64,000 bases of DNA from Promerops cafer (lineage: Eukaryota > Chordata > Aves > Passeriformes > Nectariniidae): NCBI GenBank assembly GCA_013398275.1, contig VZSE01006161.1:1-64000 (forward strand), read 5' to 3'. Shown here in pieces: positions 10,633 to 22,460 of this stretch. Positions within the stretch are counted from its first letter, which is position 1. Each line of letters opens with the position of its first letter. Both the position numbers and the translations under genes were made by a program. The notes under the pieces were generated by a model. It saw nothing but the letters and a program-made list of their open reading frames with translations. It searched no databases and was not told the DNA's origin.

Positions 10633-12754
10633 CCTGTGGGTGCACCCACCCTTTCCCCTCCTCACCTCTAGGGATGAACAGCTCCAAAGTTGGGATTTGC
10701 TGCTTTCTGCACCCGGACTGGCCCTCGGTGGAGCTACCTCTGGGCTCCTGCAAAGCACAGCTTGAGCCCCGGCCGACTGCACTGCTGCCAGGGGATTTTT
10801 GGCATCCATATGGAAGTGAGGTCACCCAGGACCATGCTTTAGTTGCTGTTTTTTGAGGCTCCAGATCCTGTCAGTGCCTGGAAATGGCGTACCTGGGGCT
10901 GGCTCTGGGCTGCCTAGCCACAGAAGCCCATTTGTAGGAGCTTTGCAGGTGAGCATCAGCCCTGCTCATCCTGACGGGCTTGGCGAGGTGCTGGATCATC
11001 CCTGCTCCCACCTTCCCCACCGTGAACCCCTCAGCTTGGCCTCAGGGGTGTGACCCCTGAGAGGCTGTGAGGTGGGGGGGTCCTCATAGCTCATTTCTGG
11101 GCTCTTCAGATCAGAAAGCCTCCGTGCTTCCAGTCCCGAGAGGACCTGGGCAGAGGGAGAGGCTGTTCCAGGGGAGCAGGCTGGGAGCAGCTCTGGCCGA
11201 GGCTGTGCCGTGACAGCTGAGGCGGCTCCGGGCCCTGCGTGGGTCCCCTGGTGCTTGATGAACACCATGCTCACATCCCTGGTGCCTTGTAGCTGCTCTG
11301 CTGCTCAGAAAATGAGCAGGTCCTTGCTAATGAGCACTCAGGTTGGGCTGTTCTGAGCTGGATCTGACTCGTGCTGGATTTGCTCTAGTCAATGCCTGGG
11401 CACACTCAGCTCTGCTGGGGACGCGGGGCTGCTTTGAGCCTGGCACAGGGAACAGAGCAGTGGGGTGTCTGTGAGGGGGCTGGGTCTGCTCCGGGCTCAC
11501 CTGCCCCAGGGAGAGCAGCCCTTCAGTGCCCTGCAGCCCATCCCCTCCCTTCTTTAGGCCTGGTTTAAATTTGCAGGTCTTTGGGCATCAGTGCTGGTCT
11601 GGCATGGCATTAACACAGCCCAGCCCACAGCTCTGGCTGCCAGGGTGACATCCCTGCTGGACACCAGCCTGCTGTGTCCTTCCCCTTCCTTTCTGTGCTC
11701 TCTGTGCCTTGCCTTCAGGAAAAAGTACTTTGGGAGGGGAAAAGAAGAAGACATGAGATATTTAGGTGAACATCTGTCAGCATTTTTGCGGGCTGCCATT
11801 AGATCTCAGAGTTAGCTGCAGCAAACTGGTCTGAATGGGAGACCTGGGCTTAGGGGGAGGGTTTAGTGCTTGGGAAAAGGTGGCCCAGGGTGGGCCCCAC
11901 ATCCAGAGCAGCCTCCACAGAGGTTCCTCACTGCCTGCAGGGAGGGAGGCTCAGGTTTGCTCTGTCAGTCCTTCCCAAAGTCACCGCTGGGACTGTTTGG
12001 AAGGAGCTCTTCCCTCTGCTGAGCAGGGGATTGATGCCTGCAGAGGCTCTGGTCCCTGCTGTCCCCAGCCCTGCCACTGCCAGCACAGCTCTGTTCTCCT
12101 GGCAGGCAGAGAAGCCATCAATCACAGCCAGGTGTGCACCCCTGATGGCCTTCCCAGGCTCCCCAGTTAACGCTGCTGCTCCTGTCAGACCCTGGGAGGA
12201 AAGAGCAGCTGACAGGTTTCCCAGATTCTCCACAAATGGGATTTAATGGCCACGTGATCCCATGGTTCTGGCTTCTTTTTTTAGGGGAAAGTTCTGGTTT
12301 TTTCCTATTGCAATGACAGAAGTTGTTCTTTAGGTCTGGGAAGTCAGCTAAGGCAGGGTGCCAAGGAATAGTGAATTCCTCATGGTACAAACTCCATGCA
12401 GGCAGAATTAAAAACTTGGAGAACTGCAGGCTCCAGGGAAGGTGCCACATCAGATTTTGAAACTGTGGCAGTCCTGAGTGGGACTGCAGTTGAACCATTA
12501 AATGTGTCAAGAACATTTGCTGCCAAAACAGAGGTAGAAGCAAAGGCTGCCACTGAGAAGGGGTTTGGGGATGCAGCTTGATGCCTTCTGCTCTAAGTTT
12601 GGAGGACTTGGGAAGCTCCCTGTTGGGCTGTGTGCACTGGAAGGGACAGTAAGGCAGATTGGGATGGAGTAGTTGATGCAGGAAAATGGGAGTGTTAAAA
12701 ACTGCTCTTCCCTGTGTGTGTTGGCATTTCCCAGAGGGATCAAATTGTTGGTTC
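10633..12754. other. GC-rich intron, no gene recognised
   Basis: GC-rich unique sequence at 10650-11550, more balanced afterwards. No CR1 end, LTR or tandem array. Open frames are chance products of the GC content. Confidence 0.5.
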
Positions 12755-13115
12755 TTCCACTGTCCCAGGCTGCTCCAAGCCCTGTCCAACCTGGCCTTGG
12801 ACATATTCAGGGATCCAGGGGCAGCCACAGCTTCTCTGGGCACCCTGTGCCAGGGCCTGCCCACCCTCACAGGGAAGGATTTATTCCCTGTCTTTAACCT
12901 AAATTTCTCCTCTGGCAGTTTGTACCCATTCCCCTTGTCCTGTCCCTCCAGTTCCTGCTGCAGGGTCCCTCTCTGCCTTCCCCTCCAGACCCTGGGAGGT
13001 GCTGGGAGGTCTCCAACAGCCTCCCCTTCCCCAGGTGAACAATCCCAGCTTTCCCAGCCTGTGTCCATGGGGAGGTGTTCCAGTCCCCCCATTAACCTCA
13101 TGCAGCACCTGCCCC
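12755..13115 (-). mobile_element. CR1 LINE, antisense, lacking its 3' end
   Basis: Begins at cactgtcccaggctgctcca and runs through caccctgtgccagggcctgc and tccagttcctgctgcagggt to about 13115. The segment that should lie to its left (catggcagggaca, the tail) is absent. LINEs normally keep the 3' end, so this points to a later deletion or exchange. It forms the core of a 327-codon antisense open frame that is not a gene. Confidence 0.88.
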
Positions 13116-14799
13116 GAGTCTCCCTCTCCTTCCCAGGGAACTGGGATATCTCAGTGCATTTCCTGCTCCTCTTTGGTAAAGGAAAGGGATGGGAACACTT
13201 CCTGAGAGCTGTATCAGCCCCGTGTTTAGGCTTATCTCTCTGCTTCAGTTGACAGCTGTGTGGGTATCATCTCCAAAGCAGAAAATAAACAAACTCCAGG
13301 AGCTCTGAGTTCTGTATTTTCTCTCTGTCCGTAGGCAGCTGCACTTGTATGTGGGCAGTAATGGCTTTGTCACTTTTCTGAGAGGGAACAAAATGAAAAA
13401 TCTGGGGGTTTTTTTAGATGATGAAGTCTGCTGAAGCTCTTTCCCCTTCCTCAGAGTGAATTTCAGGATCTATCTTGTCTAATCCACAAGATACTTTGTT
13501 TTCTTTGTGTTGCAAAGCTCTCTGTCCACTGGTCAACAAATGTCTGGTGTCCACTAGAATATTCCTGCTGGAAGAAAACATGTTTGGAAGGAGAGAGAAG
13601 CACACAAGGTGCAGTGTTAAGGATGGAATCCTGTTCTGGAATTCCATGTTTCATTCCCAGTCTGAGAGACCTGAGCTGGTGTTTGGAGCAGCCTTGAAGA
13701 GCTCTGGCTGAAGATGCTCTAAAAAGAAAGTGGGAAAGAAGGAGAGGAGAGATTCCAGTTCCTTTTGGAACAGGAATGACAAGATGGGGGAAGCAGATGG
13801 CTGCTTTGCTGGATTGTTCCATCTCATTTGGGGGTGGGAACTTGCAGTTATTTCCAGGAAAAATCACTTGGGAATTCATGGGAACAGAGATACTACAGGA
13901 TTTGCAGTTTTTGTGTGCTGTGGCACCATGCTGGTGTCCTTCCATATCTTCCATCCAAAGGGGCTCTCAACGCTGTCTGAGATTTCCAGGGAGGCCTTGA
14001 CACAAACCAAGGGGCTGTGCAGCCCTAGCAGTGCTCAGGGCTCACAGCAGAGCCACATTTTCCATTTTAGCAGGGAAGACAATGTAGTTTGAGTGCTTTT
14101 TTCCAGGGAGCAGTGCTTCTCTTGGCCAAACTGGCCATAAATCAGCCCAAACTCCCTGTGTGCCTGCAGAAGTGGCTTCATTTCAGTTGTGAGGGAGAAT
14201 TTGCTTCTCCTGCAGTTGTTTCTTTCTCAGCTTTTGTGAAATAGGCTTTAATATAGAAATAAATCATCAGAGCATTACTAAATTAAAAATAAGCATAGAA
14301 ACAGACAGAGCTGCCAAGCTGAGGTTAAACTTGGAGCAGGAGATCAGATTATGGTTTCATCACTGTTTCTTCCCACTCTTTGCTTAATTTGGTACTTAAA
14401 CGAACCTAATAAGCATTGCAGAGCTCTGCACACCCAGCTGCTTTGGAGAGCAGTCTCCTGGTCCTCATGTTCTTATTTTGGGTCACACACATCACTGCAC
14501 TGATGTGCTGGAGCTGTACTTGTAGATGCCACAATTTATTGGGATGCAGAAGGATTACGCTTGCTTGGAGCAGAGATTAGCATCAAGTTTACCTACCCTC
14601 CCTGCGAGGAAAAAGGAACATTTCCAGTCCAGTCCAGGCCTTGTTTACTCTCAGACCTGACCCCAGCTCACTTTTGAAGAGTCTTGGAGCAACAGCATCA
14701 TCAGGAGGAAAAGTGACCATCACTGACAGGCAGCTGGGAACGTCCCAGGGACAGACTGGCCAAGGGTGGAGGGGCTGGTGCTGCCAGGGATTTACAGAA
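13116..14799. other. Intron; AT-rich block near 14200-14420
   Basis: No gene recognised. The part 13642-13698 has a second copy at 14991-15047, listed separately. The AT-rich block 14230-14420 is not low-complexity and could be regulatory, without direct support. Confidence 0.5.
13642..13698. repeat. First copy of a dispersed ~57-bp direct repeat
   Basis: Shares ttcattcccagtctgaga and ctggtgtttggagcagcctt with 14991-15047, with a short indel between the two blocks. No tandem structure. Possibly part of an unrecognised interspersed repeat or a local duplication. Confidence 0.75.
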
Positions 14800-14996
14800 A
14801 TGTGCCCAGAGCAGGGGAGGGTGGGGAGGGGTGGACACAGAGCAGCTGTGGCAGCCCCTGGATCCCTGGAGGTGTCCAAGGCCAGGCTGGATGGGGTTGG
14901 GGCACCCTGGGATAGTGGAAGGTGTCCCTGCCATGGCAGGGGTGGCACTGATCAGCTTTAATGCCCCTCCCAACCCAAACCATTCTAGGATTCCTG
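14800..14996 (+). mobile_element. CR1 LINE 3' fragment, sense
   Basis: Contains cagcccctggatccctggag, ggaaggtgtccctgccatgg and a tail ccattctaggattcctgg. It stops directly beside the second copy of the 57-bp repeat. Confidence 0.88.
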
Positions 14997-15047
14997 GTTT
15001 CATTCCCAGTCTGAGATCTAAGCTGGTGTTTGGAGCAGCCTTGAATT
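14991..15047. repeat. Second copy of the dispersed ~57-bp direct repeat
   Basis: Matches 13642-13698 except for a few substitutions and a short gap. It abuts the 3' tail of the CR1 copy at 14800-14996. Confidence 0.75.
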
Positions 15048-16799
15048 TCACAAACGCTTTGTCCCTTTCAAAGCCTCATTTTTAATTCCTCTTCCCCTCC
15101 ATTCCCAGCACTTCAAGGAATGGGATGATATTTTCATCTTGTTTTTCCTCTTTATTTTACTGAAAGTTCAATGTGGCAAAATCCTTGAGCATGTTCCTGC
15201 CTTGGAGAGCTGAAAGGAATCTCTAAATGGTGCTGGATGTGATCCACATGATCCATCCAGGACTTTGCTGAGTCCTGGCCACTGTTTGCAATGTTCTGTA
15301 CTGGTCTTTTTGCTCTTTGTTTTCTGTAATCTCCATTGGTTGTGTGATGCCATTGCTAAACAAATGAGATGATAATTAGCATAGCAACATCAGAGGAAGT
15401 TGATTTTCTGTCTGTAATAGGGATGATGATAATTAAACATGCATGACCTCATTGGGCTGAATAGGAATCAATTAAAATTAAAGCTTGTTGGGAATTCTTT
15501 TTCTCCTGTGAAATTTTTCAGAGAAAGCAAGAACAACATAACAAGTCCTAATGAAAGGAAATTGGGCTGATTTGCACCCTCAGTATTAAAAAATGAAAAA
15601 GTTGGGAGATTTTTCAGGGAGGGAAAATTTGATGGTACCTCCCCTGCCCTGCCCCAGCCGTGTGTAAATGCCCATTTTGATGAAGTTTTTCATTTGGAAA
15701 AACAAAGTTTAGAACTTCCCAGTTGTTTCTAACACTGTTTAGAAAAACTCAGATCAAACGTGTGGAAATGCTTCCCCAGTTTGTGTCCAGAGAGGCTCTG
15801 TGGCCAGCAGGGTGCATAAATTAGTTTTGTAGCATGTCTTAAATTCCTGTGCATGAGTGAGCATTGCACTGGAGCAGCTCATTAGAGGGAAATGATTTAT
15901 TATTGGAGAGGTGGAACAACAGAGGGTTAAAGTTGGAAGCCCAAGTCTGGGCCCCAGAGCCCTAAGTCTTGCCCAGGGCCTCTGGGTTTGGGTTTTGGGA
16001 GAGGTTTGAAACCTCTCAACCTGCAGGTTGGTTCAGGTCAGAGCAGGGGCCTGAAGAATGGCAAACCAAATCTTGGGTAGTCCCAGGCCCATGTCTGTAG
16101 GAATGCACCCCCACTGTAGCAAAGGGTTCCATGTTAGGAATGGTTTGGGTTTTACTCTTTGTTCCACTAAGAAAGTAAAAAGCCAGAAAGTTCCTCCCCT
16201 ATTAGGCTGTGTGCCAGCTGAAGACACTTCAGAGGTACTGGAGTTCACCTCAAACCTGCTGCCACCTTACTGGGCAGGATGCCAGAGACCCCCACCTCAG
16301 TCATTGCTACAAAAAGAGGCTGGACAAAGGGCCTCGTGGCACTTCTGGGGTGTTGTAGCAGGAACACAGGCTCTGGTGCTCCTGGCACAGCTTTTCTCTG
16401 TAGAGTTTGTTATTTTAATCTTTATTAAAATGTTTTTCAGTTTCAAACTCTCCCATTAATGCCATCCTGCTAATATTTTTTGCCATTTGGGATTGCTGGA
16501 CAAAACCCAGAAGTGATGGACCTGCAGAGGGCTTATTAGACCTGGCTCTTGGTGAATTCCATCACATGTTCTGCATTTTGGGATTTGCTTCCAGGCCTTT
16601 GGTTGGAGCTCTTCTAATCTGTGTGATTCATCAAAGGTGGGAAGGGATTGGAAGCAAGATCCACTCCCAGTCACTGTGGTGAGGGTGCACAGGGATCCTC
16701 TGGATTCAGCTGCTGCTTCCCATTCCTGATGTCCTGGACACACATCCTGAGCAAGGCACTCCACGTGTTTGCTCTGGGACAGTGCTGTCCTTGGAAAGG
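15048..16799. other. Intron with an AT-rich, possibly constrained block
   Basis: The block 15350-15500 (aaatgagatgataattagca ... gcatgacctcattgggctga) is AT-rich but complex, with homeodomain-type ATTA cores and a half X-box-like catagcaac. Conservation cannot be tested here. The rest shows nothing. Confidence 0.4.
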
Positions 16800-17030
16800 G
16801 CCACTGAGGGAATGGCCTCAGGCTGGGCTCAGGTGGGACATCAGCAGGAATTTCCCCATGGGAAGGCTGGCCAGGCATTGGAACTGCCCAGGGAGGATTG
16901 GAGTCCCCATCCCTGGAGGTGCCCAAGGAAGGGCTGCCCTCAGTGCTCTGGGCTGGGGACAAGGTGGGACTGGGCACAGGGTGGACTCGATGGTCTTGGA
17001 CAGCTTTTCCAACCTAAATGACTCTGATTT
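16800..17030 (+). mobile_element. CR1 LINE, different subfamily, sense
   Basis: Contains gaactgcccagggaggattg, gagtccccatccctggaggt and gactcgatggtcttggacag with an end aacctaaatgactctgattt. This matches the CR1 type whose 3' end reads CTCGATGATCTT-...-AACCTAAATGATTCTATG. Confidence 0.85.
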
Positions 17031-18049
17031 TCTCACCTTTCCCCCTTCCCTAGCAGAAAAACCAATAAATCTCACATCCAGTCAGAGTCAAACAAATGCT
17101 AAAATCCTTCTTTCTTCTCCTCTTTGGAAAAGGTTTGTTTCTTCACCATCCATTGGTGTCATGGAGGGTGTGGTGACATTTCTGTGTGGTGGCAGGCGGT
17201 GGCTTAAATTCTAAGTGTGGCCTCTGGTTCCTGTTGGGATTTGACACTTTTTTACACCAGTGATGGGGCCACTTCTGAGTCAGTCTCAGATTGCCCCATG
17301 TCTCATAAATGACACAACACAAGCTCGTGTCTTTGCAGGTGACACTCAGACCATGGCATGAGAGGTGAGCATACAAAATATGTGACAAAATACTGCTGTG
17401 TCTTTGGTTTGAATATATCCATTTAAGCTTCCATGTTTTCCACGTGGATTTTTTCATCTGCCACGAGCATCTTTGTGAACATGGAGAAGTGTTCCTGAGG
17501 AGAGATGCAAGATGCATCTCTGATAGCTTAAACCAGCAAATCCTGGCTTTATTTAGTTTTCATCTCATCCTGGCTTTGCCTCATTTAGGTTGCTTTTCTG
17601 CAAGATGGGGCAGTCAGAACTGAGAGTGATGGGTTCATTTTCTCTATCCTCATAGGCTTCACTAAAAACACAGAAGTTCTATCCCCAGGCATCAGCTAAA
17701 AGGAGTTTCTGGGGCTGCAGGAGTCGCCCCAGCTGAGTTCAGATGAAGGCAGCACAAAAGGCTCAGTCCCTGATGTGAGCATTCTGCTGCCTTTCCACGT
17801 GCCAGTGCAGTGCTTTCCTCCTGCATTTGGCCCTGGAGCTGCACAGAAGGCAGCTCCTGCCAGTGGCTTTCCAAGAGGGAGGAATGCTGCCAAGTCTTCT
17901 TCAGGCACTTTCTACCCAGTGGTTTCTATCACACCCCATGGAGTCGTTCACTGAATGCCCTGGGTGGGGAACCATCCCCATGGATGCAGTGGGGCTGTGT
18001 TTGTGTTCCCCTACAGGGATGTGGGTCCTGTCCACAGCACCATAAAAGC
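17031..18049. other. Intron, no feature recognised
   Basis: Unique sequence, mixed composition. No repeat end, RNA gene or coding signal seen. Confidence 0.55.
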
Positions 18050-18160
18050 CACTGGACAGAATATCCTGGGCTGGAAGGGACTCCCAAGGAGCATCAAAGT
18101 CCAGCTGCAGTGGACAGCCCCAAGAATCCCCCCCAAGCCTGAGAGCGTTGTCCAACGGAG
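18050..18160 (-). mobile_element. CR1 LINE 3' fragment, antisense
   Basis: Reads agaatatcctgggctggaag, gactcccaaggagcatcaaa, gtcca, the antisense of the CR1 end ACTCCTTGGGTCCCTTCCAACTC-AGGATATTCT, then decays in ccccaagaatccccccc. Related by subfamily to the ends at 21370-21520 and 63820-63885. Confidence 0.78.
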
Positions 18161-21100
18161 CTGTTTGCTGAGCTGTGCACTGTTTGTGGGGAAAGGGGTT
18201 AATGAGGACTCAAGAGGGTATTTCCCTGCCTCTCTGCTCCTCATCAGGTGGAGTCTTAGGATCCCTGTGGAAGAAAGATTTGTCCTGGAGCAGCTCCTCC
18301 CTCAGTTGCTGGGGGTCAGTACCTGCTGCCATCCCACAGTCGTGGGCAGGGTCCCTCTGCCTGCTCGTGGGGCCAGGGGGGGGTTCCTGGGGGTTCAGCA
18401 CTGCTCCCACAGGTTCTTTGGACTGACAGCAGGGGAAAACCATCCTTTGGTTATGTCCATGCATTTGCTGTTGCCATCACGTGTGACCTCTTTTTGGTGG
18501 CCTCTGGTGGAAAAGAGCAGAGTTGAATGAACAGGAGGAGTTTTGCTGTGCCAGTGGTTAGGAGAGGCAGGGAACCACGGACTGGGCCAGGCTGGAGGGA
18601 GCACAGAGGGTCCCTGGTGCCACCTCCCTGCTCAGGCAGGGCCATGGCAGAGCACAGGGCACAGCATTGTGCCCAGAGGGCTCTGCAATATCCCCGCTGA
18701 GGGACACTGCAGCCCCTCCCTGGGCAGCCTGCTCAGGGCTGGCACTGCCCAGGGCAGAAGTTGTGCCTCCTGTGCAGGGGCAGCTCCTGGGCTCAGGCCC
18801 TGCCCGTGGCTCTGGTGCCACTGCTGGGCACGTTTTAACTCCTGAGCTGCCCTGGCCTCGCTGTGCCCCACGAGGTGTGCTCACCATCCCACGGCGTTTT
18901 CCTGGGCAGGGGAAGCTGAACTTGTCCATTTGAAGTGAGATTTATAAAACACAGTGAATTTCATGAGGGCTGAGAGCTGCACTGGGCTGGAGGATCAGAC
19001 AGTGAGCTGTAATGGGAGGACCTGGTTCATGAGGACAGATCTGGGAGAGGGATTCTCTCTTCTGCCTCCTAATTGCCCTATCAAGGCCAGGATCAAACAG
19101 GCAGGATGCAAGTGAGTGCTGCTGCCCAAGATGCTGCTCTAATTAGAGCAGTCCCTGAACCTCATGCAGACTTACAGTGTAGTATCAATTCAGGTTAAAT
19201 TGGGAAACTGAGCAGAAAATTGCTGTCTGGTGTTTGGAGTGGTTTCTGCATCTTAACATTATCTGATATTGTATCATTATGTACTGATGCAAAATGCCAA
19301 CAAGTAATGGCAGAGCCCTGCAAGTAATGACACCAGGATGGGAGAGCAGGAAATAGTGAGAGAAATTTAATTTCTTATGCAGTTTCATGAAATAAAGTCA
19401 ACTCAGGTACACACTTGTTCAGATTAAATATAATGATCTGTGTCTGCAGCCCAAGTCTGCCGGGAATGCACATCCAGAGGCTGGGCATGGAGAGGGGAGA
19501 GTTGCCATGGAAATACAGCCCATGTCACACTTGCAGCGTTGCAAATGGCTCATGTGTCATGGCTCATTTTCCACAAGAAGCAGGGAAAAGTGGGAATTAA
19601 GGGAAAACATCTTTAAATGTTTGCAGCAAGGCAGGGCCGGGACTGTGTGGGGACAAACGTTGGGAGTGCTGAGTGTTTGTGGGGAGAAGGGAGCCCAAGG
19701 CACACCTGGGGCAGGGCTCTGCTGCATTCTGGGCTGCCTGATCCCTTCTCCTTCCTGCTGCTGGGGCAGCACAGCTGGAACACCCCTGGGCTGGCTGGGC
19801 TTCCCCTGCCTCCCCTCGGGGGACTGCACAGGGCCACAGCTTTCCCTCACTTTGCTCCCTCCAAGCCTTTGGCAGCCCAGTTCCTGCCCTTGCCTGTTCC
19901 ATTCCGAGTTGCCTGAGCTGTGCCAGATGATCCAGAGTCATTGCTTGATCTGTCCTGTAATTGGGAACTCACTTGCTCTTGTGGGGACTAACACAGATCT
20001 GCTTTAAAATTGGATGAAGTGCTCAAGGGTATTTTTCTTCTTTTGTTCTGATTTTGGGGGGGAATAATGGTTTTGCCATGCAAAAATAAATGAGGCTGCT
20101 AGACAAACAGCTTGGGTTGTTAGAGCCTCTCTCCAAGTAATGATGGTGTAATTTCAGGCCTCTGAAATAAGAAGCAAACAATAAATAAATGATTAACCTG
20201 TCTTTAGAGTATTGAAATCTCTGTGTATTTTAAGGCTGTAGTGGGTAAATAGGAGCAAATGAGTGTTTGAACAGGCAATAGAGGAACGACAGGAGGATCA
20301 GGGAACCAGAATCCATGAGAACTCCCAGCTCAGGACCTGCCCAGCTCCTGCCAGGCTCAGTTATCTCTGTTTCTGGTATCAGTTTCCCTGTGGCATGGCT
20401 GTAACAGCCCAGGGTCGAGTGTAGGGTGGGTTTTGAGGTGTGACCTGGGAGTTCCTTAAAGAACAGAGCTATTTCTGTGTGGAGAGGAGAGAAGGAGCTG
20501 GACAGCTCTTCCCTGGTGGTGACAGCCCTGGTGCTGCTGTGCTTGGAGGGGTGCTGAGGGACAACTGGGCTGTTTGATTGCAGTGGGACTCAGCTCTCAG
20601 CTGCTCATCCCCAGCATGTTAAAGAAACTCTGCTGGGGCTGAGCTCTGCAGAGCCAGAGGGTCCCTGGCAGCCCTGGCACAGCCCAGGGCAGGGAGGCAG
20701 AGGGTGGCACAGAGAGGAAAACACACATCCTCCCTCTTCCTCCCTCTTCTTCCATCTTCCCTTTCCCTCCCCTATCTTCCACTCCAAGCAACTTGGCACC
20801 TCCAGCACCCTGAGGTGAAAGGTGGCTCAAATTGGAATGTAAATCTCGGGTCCCTTCACTGCTCTGGGTTCTGTCAGCTGAGGAACGCTGCCAGATCCCA
20901 CCTGGGTGTGAGCTGGGCTCGTGTCCCAGAGCTGCAGCTCCAAGGAGAGTTTATTCTCTAAAGCAAGGTGATGCTCCTTAAAATTAAGTGTCATTTCTCT
21001 CTTCTTGCTGATGTATTTCCTTGAACAGCAAAGAAAGGCTGCAGAGGAAAACTGAGTGGAGTTCCTGCTGAATTCAAACACACTCTAGTGATAAATATGG

Positions 21101-21369
21101 TTCTGAATAAACCTCCTTGTAGTCACAAATCAATTAATCTTTTTTTTCCCTGTGTGCTCCATCCTAAGGATTTACTTTCTCATTGAGCTTTCCTAGCTTG
21201 TGCAGTACCTAATTCTTCACCTGGATAAATAACTGGTGGCATTTTTATTCCACAGCAAACTGGCATTATCTTTCTTGCTGTGTACAAGCAAAGGGAATTT
21301 TATTTATTTGTTTCTTTATTTTCCCCAGAGCAAACTCTGTGAGTTGGGGCTTGGAATAAAGCAGAGTTC
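18161..21369. other. Intron, mostly unique
   Basis: GC-rich at 18350-18900 and 19620-19930, AT-rich at 18930-19430 and 19990-20280. A possible old CR1 remnant is listed at 18715-18840. No coding or RNA gene recognised. Confidence 0.5.
18715..18840 (-). mobile_element. Possible very old CR1 remnant, antisense
   Basis: cctccctgggcagcctgctc and tggtgccactgctgggcac resemble the antisense of older CR1 ORF2-end sequence. The match is short and diverged and could be chance in GC-rich DNA. Confidence 0.4.
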
Positions 21370-21520
21370 AGGGCTCGGTGAGGAGCAGCTCTGCCATGGT
21401 TCAAGGAGTGTTTGGACAAGGCTCTCAGGGACAGGGGACATTGTTGGGGTGTCTGTGCAGGGCCACGAGCTGGATGATGCTTGTGGGGCTTTTTCAGCCC
21501 AGGATACTCTGATTCCATGA
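21370..21520 (+). mobile_element. CR1 LINE 3' fragment, sense, older subfamily
   Basis: Contains gccacgagctggatgatgct, tgtggggctttttcagccca and ggatactctgattccatgag. The end matches the CR1 type ending in AACTCAGGATATTCTGTGATTCTATG. Confidence 0.8.
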
Positions 21521-22044
21521 GCAGCCTCAGAAGAGAAGGGGTCTTCTCCATCAGTTTACCAGAGCCCTTTGGTTTGCCAGACCCCCTTGGCTGAGGATGC
21601 ACTGTGGATTTTTAGGGAAGGGCTGTCCCACACTTCGGCTGGGATGGAGGGCAGAGCTCTCTTCTGCTCTTGTCCTGCTTGGAGCCAGCCTAAAGCCCTG
21701 CAGGGAGCTGAGCTCAGGGCTGGAGTGAGCAGGGACAGAGCAGAACTTTTCCACCTTGTGTGGTAGGAGCTCTTTCTTCAGCCTTCTGCTTCTCTGGGGG
21801 AGAGTTAAAAATAGAGATTAGAGAAGACCAAGCAAATGACTGAGTGTGAACCTCCTGTGTGCTCAGTGCCACCTGGAGCTGCAGCACATCCTCAGCCTGG
21901 GCTGCTCTGCAGGGACAGAGACTCTGGAGAGAGCCCAGAGGGGGTGGCTGTGTCAGATCAAGAGTTCTGGGCAGGGGCTGGAGAAGGGCAGAGCTGCCCT
22001 GGGAATTCATCAGGAATCGAACTAGAATGGGAGAACTGCTGGGT
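21521..22044. other. Intron between two CR1 copies, nothing recognised
   Basis: GC-balanced unique sequence with no repeat or coding signal identified. Confidence 0.55.
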
Positions 22045-22460
22045 GTAAAAAGAGCAACAGAGCTGGGAAGGGGCTGGAGCCCCAGGAGCACCTGAGAGGG
22101 CTGGGAAGGGGCTCAGCCTGGAGAAAAGGAGGCTCAGGGGGGCCCTTGTGGCTCTGCACAACTCCCTGCCAGGAGGGGACAGCCGGGGGGGTCGGGCTCT
22201 GCTCCAGGGAACAGGGACAGGAGCAGAGGGAACAGCCTCAGGCTGGGCCAGGGGAGGGCAGGGTGGATTTTGGGGAAATTCCTTCCTGGAAAGGGCTGTC
22301 CAGCCCTGGCACAGCTGCCCAGGGCAGGGGTGGAGTCCCCATCCCTGGAGGGGTTTAACAGCCCTGTGGATGTGGCACCTGGGGACATGGGGCAGTGCTG
22401 ATGGAACAGTTGCACTCAGTAACCTTTTACAGCCCAAAGAACTCCATGATTTTATCCTGA
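22045..22460 (+). mobile_element. CR1 LINE, about 415 bp, sense
   Basis: Runs from the ORF2-end segment (cagcctggagaaaaggaggc, 22116 on) through attccttcctggaaagggct and gagtccccatccctggaggg to agaactccatgatttta. The translated ORF2 end is interrupted by frameshifts. Same subfamily type as the right part of 47205-47800. Confidence 0.88.

Noticed and set aside
12118..13101. 327-codon open frame on the minus strand
   Set aside because: Its centre is the translation of an antisense-placed CR1 copy; the same V-G-R-P-W-H-R-V-P-R peptide appears at every young CR1 copy in the window. No domain, no splice or promoter context.
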